Shown here: piece by piece, positions 14,369 to 15,750 of the stretch
Layout: each line of letters starts with the position of its first letter
Position numbering within the stretch: the stretch's first letter is position 1
Source of the DNA: Acidobacteriota bacterium
GTDB taxonomy: Bacteria > Acidobacteriota > Terriglobia > Terriglobales > Acidobacteriaceae
Assembly (NCBI GenBank): GCA_003224995.1
Contig: QIAI01000014.1
Span: 1-15,750, forward strand
Reading direction: 5' to 3'
Length of the DNA stretch: 15,750 bases
The notes under the pieces: model-generated
Databases searched by the model: none
Told to the model about the DNA's origin: nothing
What the model saw: the letters and a program-made list of their open reading frames with translations, nothing else
Program-made: the position numbers and the translations under genes

Positions 14369-14890
14369 ATGGGCTCCGCGCGTGCTGCGAGATCGATGCC
14401 GTTACAGGTGGCAGCGGTGTGCTATCGCAAGCGTGCGTCCCTCATTGAGTTTCTACTGGTCAAGACCAACGGGGGCAACAAGTGGACCTTTCCCAAAGGC
14501 TGCATCGAACCAGGGCTCTCCCACAGCCAATCGGCCGCTCGCGAGGCCATGGAAGAAGCCGGGGCTCTCGGCGTCATCGAACCGCGTCACTTTCATTTAT
14601 ATCTTCACTCGAAGGGCGTGTTCTGGCAGCCTTCCGGCGTGCAGGAGTTTGTGGTTAAGGCATTCCTGATGGAAGTGACTCATGTCCGGCAGCCTGGCGA
14701 GTCCATGAGAAATCCCACCTGGTTTTCGGCAGACGAAGCTCGCAAAGTACTCGCCAAGGGACGCGAGGTGAAGTATGCAGGCGAACTGCGGGCTGTAATC
14801 GATCGCGCCCTTGAGCACGTCCAGCCGGAAACCCCTGCTTCGCCCAACACGATGGAGCCACGCGTTTCCCGTCTGAATCCGCACGCCTAG
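14369..14890 (+). CDS. NUDIX hydrolase with variant NUDIX box
   Basis: A 173-residue NUDIX protein. The frame stays open upstream into the alpha-galactosidase gene, but ATG 14369 is preferred because AGGGAG lies 9 bases before it and the NUDIX strand (LQVAAVCYRKR) begins shortly after. The box at residues 44-66 reads G-x5-L-x7-REAMEEAGA: Arg58, Glu59, Glu62 and Glu63 are present, while the first glutamate position is Leu50. This variation is seen in some diphosphoinositol-polyphosphate-type NUDIX proteins, and the catalytic metal-binding glutamates of the REUXEE part remain. KWTFPKGCIEPG and YLHSKGVFWQPSGVQEFVVKAF fit that subgroup. The substrate is unknown. The C-terminal 25 residues are proline-rich and probably disordered. 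The gene stands alone. Confidence 0.88.
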   Translation: MGSARAARSMPLQVAAVCYRKRASLIEFLLVKTNGGNKWTFPKGCIEPGLSHSQSAAREAMEEAGALGVIEPRHFHLYLHSKGVFWQPSGVQEFVVKAFLMEVTHVRQPGESMRNPTWFSADEARKVLAKGREVKYAGELRAVIDRALEHVQPETPASPNTMEPRVSRLNPHA

Positions 14891-15014
14891 CTCAACTCTC
14901 TGCGCCTCTTAGTGTTGCAAACCGTGACTCCCGTAACTAGAAGCTTGGCAGCGTTTGTTGAAACAATCAGGACAGCCAAGCCAATGTCAGTGTCATTGGC
15001 TCGCGGAGATCACC

Positions 15015-15750
15015 ATGTCCAAAGCCATCTTTCTGCTGACGTTTCTGCTCGGTGGACTTGTGTTACCGGCCAGTGCGCAAGCGCCTGCGCCAAAACCGAC
15101 CGTTGTCAACACAACGCCAGTCGAGGTCGTGCTTTTGGACGGAACACCCGTGAAGTTGGGCTTGGGAAACGCGGCGGCAGCGAAAGGCGTGCGTGTCGGC
15201 GAGAATCTGGAGCTCGATGTCGCCGAGGACGTGCGCCTCAGCGATGTTGTGGTGATCGCCAAAGGCAGCATCGCCAACGCCGAGGTAACCAATCTGCGTT
15301 CCGGGCTGAACGGTCACGGGGGATGGGTTGACATCAATCTGGACTCTGTAACCTTGGCGGATGGCCACCGGGTCCCGATTCGCGCATCGAAGAACAAGCC
15401 CATGCACGATGATCAGTCCACCATCATTTCCAGCAGCGGCCAGGACGCCAGTATTGCGGTGGGCGCTTTCGTCATTGCTTATATCAACGGCAACCAGGCG
15501 CTGGACCTGACTCGGCTGCGCGCGGCCGGTGGACCGACGACAGAAGTCAAGATCACTTCCACTCCTCCGAACGCCGAAATCACTGCCGATGGGCGTCTTG
15601 CGGGAAGCACCCCTTACGCACTCCATCTCAGTGCCGGCGATCATGTCATCGTGCTGCGCATGGTGGGATTTCAACCCTGGCAAAGCAAGGTCCACGTTGG
15701 CGCACAACCGCTAAGCGTCGAAGCGCCATTAGCCAAGCAAGACGGTACTG
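15015..15750 (+). CDS. Secreted PEGA-domain protein, runs off right edge
   Basis: The frame is open from ATG 15015 to the window end (245 codons); GGAG lies 6 bases before the start. A signal peptide is clear (MSKAIFLLTFLLGGLVLPASAQA). Residues 35-165 form a beta-rich domain with EVVLLDGTPVKLGLG, DVVVIAKGSIANAEVTN, GWVDINLDSVTLADGHRVPIRAS and a hydrophobic stretch ending AFVIAYINGN. This pattern is one I associate with exported acidobacterial proteins. Residues 176-229 are a PEGA domain: TEVKITSTPPNAEITADG, then GSTPYALHLSAGDHVIVLRMVGFQPW. PEGA domains are beta-sandwich modules of surface proteins in bacteria, often near cell-wall or matrix components. The C-terminal end is missing. Function unknown; export is well supported. 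Confidence 0.8.
   Translation, partial: MSKAIFLLTFLLGGLVLPASAQAPAPKPTVVNTTPVEVVLLDGTPVKLGLGNAAAAKGVRVGENLELDVAEDVRLSDVVVIAKGSIANAEVTNLRSGLNGHGGWVDINLDSVTLADGHRVPIRASKNKPMHDDQSTIISSSGQDASIAVGAFVIAYINGNQALDLTRLRAAGGPTTEVKITSTPPNAEITADGRLAGSTPYALHLSAGDHVIVLRMVGFQPWQSKVHVGAQPLSVEAPLAKQDGT

Noticed and set aside
14912..15331. 139-codon plus-strand frame before the PEGA protein
   Set aside because: Overlaps the start of the PEGA protein in another frame, is Arg/Cys-rich, and lacks a ribosome binding site; ATG 15015 has one and a signal peptide.

Overview
The window looks like chromosomal DNA of a GC-rich soil bacterium, most likely an acidobacterium (Acidobacteriota, Terriglobia-like). The grounds are a fadN/fadA/fadE-type beta-oxidation set, a secreted PEGA protein whose middle part resembles proteins I associate with Acidobacteria, and intergenic spaces full of dispersed repeats on a CACGAAGG/CCTTCGTG core. 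The taxonomic call is inference; there is no rRNA or marker gene here.

Layout, left to right. 1-676 (-): N-terminal part of a patatin-like phospholipase running off the left edge. 1070-2268 (+): a two-gene unit of a NUDIX hydrolase and a VIT1/CCC1-type Fe/Mn transporter. 2290-2382: promoter-like motifs and a perfect 12-bp inverted repeat. 2519-2965 (+): small exported hypothetical protein. 3258-5679 (+): fadN-like 3-hydroxyacyl-CoA dehydrogenase/enoyl-CoA hydratase, broken by one frameshift near 5180-5220. 5897-6799 (-): exported protein with two copies of an alpha/beta-barrel-like domain. 6800-7280: gene-free stretch with a perfect parS (ParB-binding) palindrome at 6922-6937 and a heptamer repeat array directly before fadA. 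7281-8519 (+): FadA thiolase carrying an in-frame REP-like insert. 8678-9117 (+): GxxExxY (PDDEXK_3) gene, frameshifted in a T-run and bracketed by a 14-bp inverted repeat. 9136-10932 (+): FadE acyl-CoA dehydrogenase. 11153-12637 (+): polytopic GT-C-like glycosyltransferase. 12955-14169 (+): secreted GH27 alpha-galactosidase. 14369-14890 (+): second NUDIX hydrolase with a variant box. 15015 to right edge (+): secreted PEGA-domain protein.

FadN, FadA and FadE together cover every step of the fatty acid beta-oxidation spiral: acyl-CoA dehydrogenation, hydration, hydroxyacyl oxidation and thiolysis. The gene order and orientation match the fadNAE operon of Bacillus, but here the set is spread over 7.7 kb and interrupted by an opposing gene, a parS site and a repeat-flanked nuclease-like gene.

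The most interesting signals are: (a) the parS site next to a sign change in GC skew, which makes 5.7-7.3 kb a candidate origin-proximal segment; (b) the GxxExxY gene bracketed by inverted copies of the intergenic repeat, which could be a REPIN/RAYT-like mobile arrangement; (c) a REP-like palindrome domesticated inside the thiolase reading frame; (d) two unrelated four-copy heptamer arrays just upstream of gene starts.
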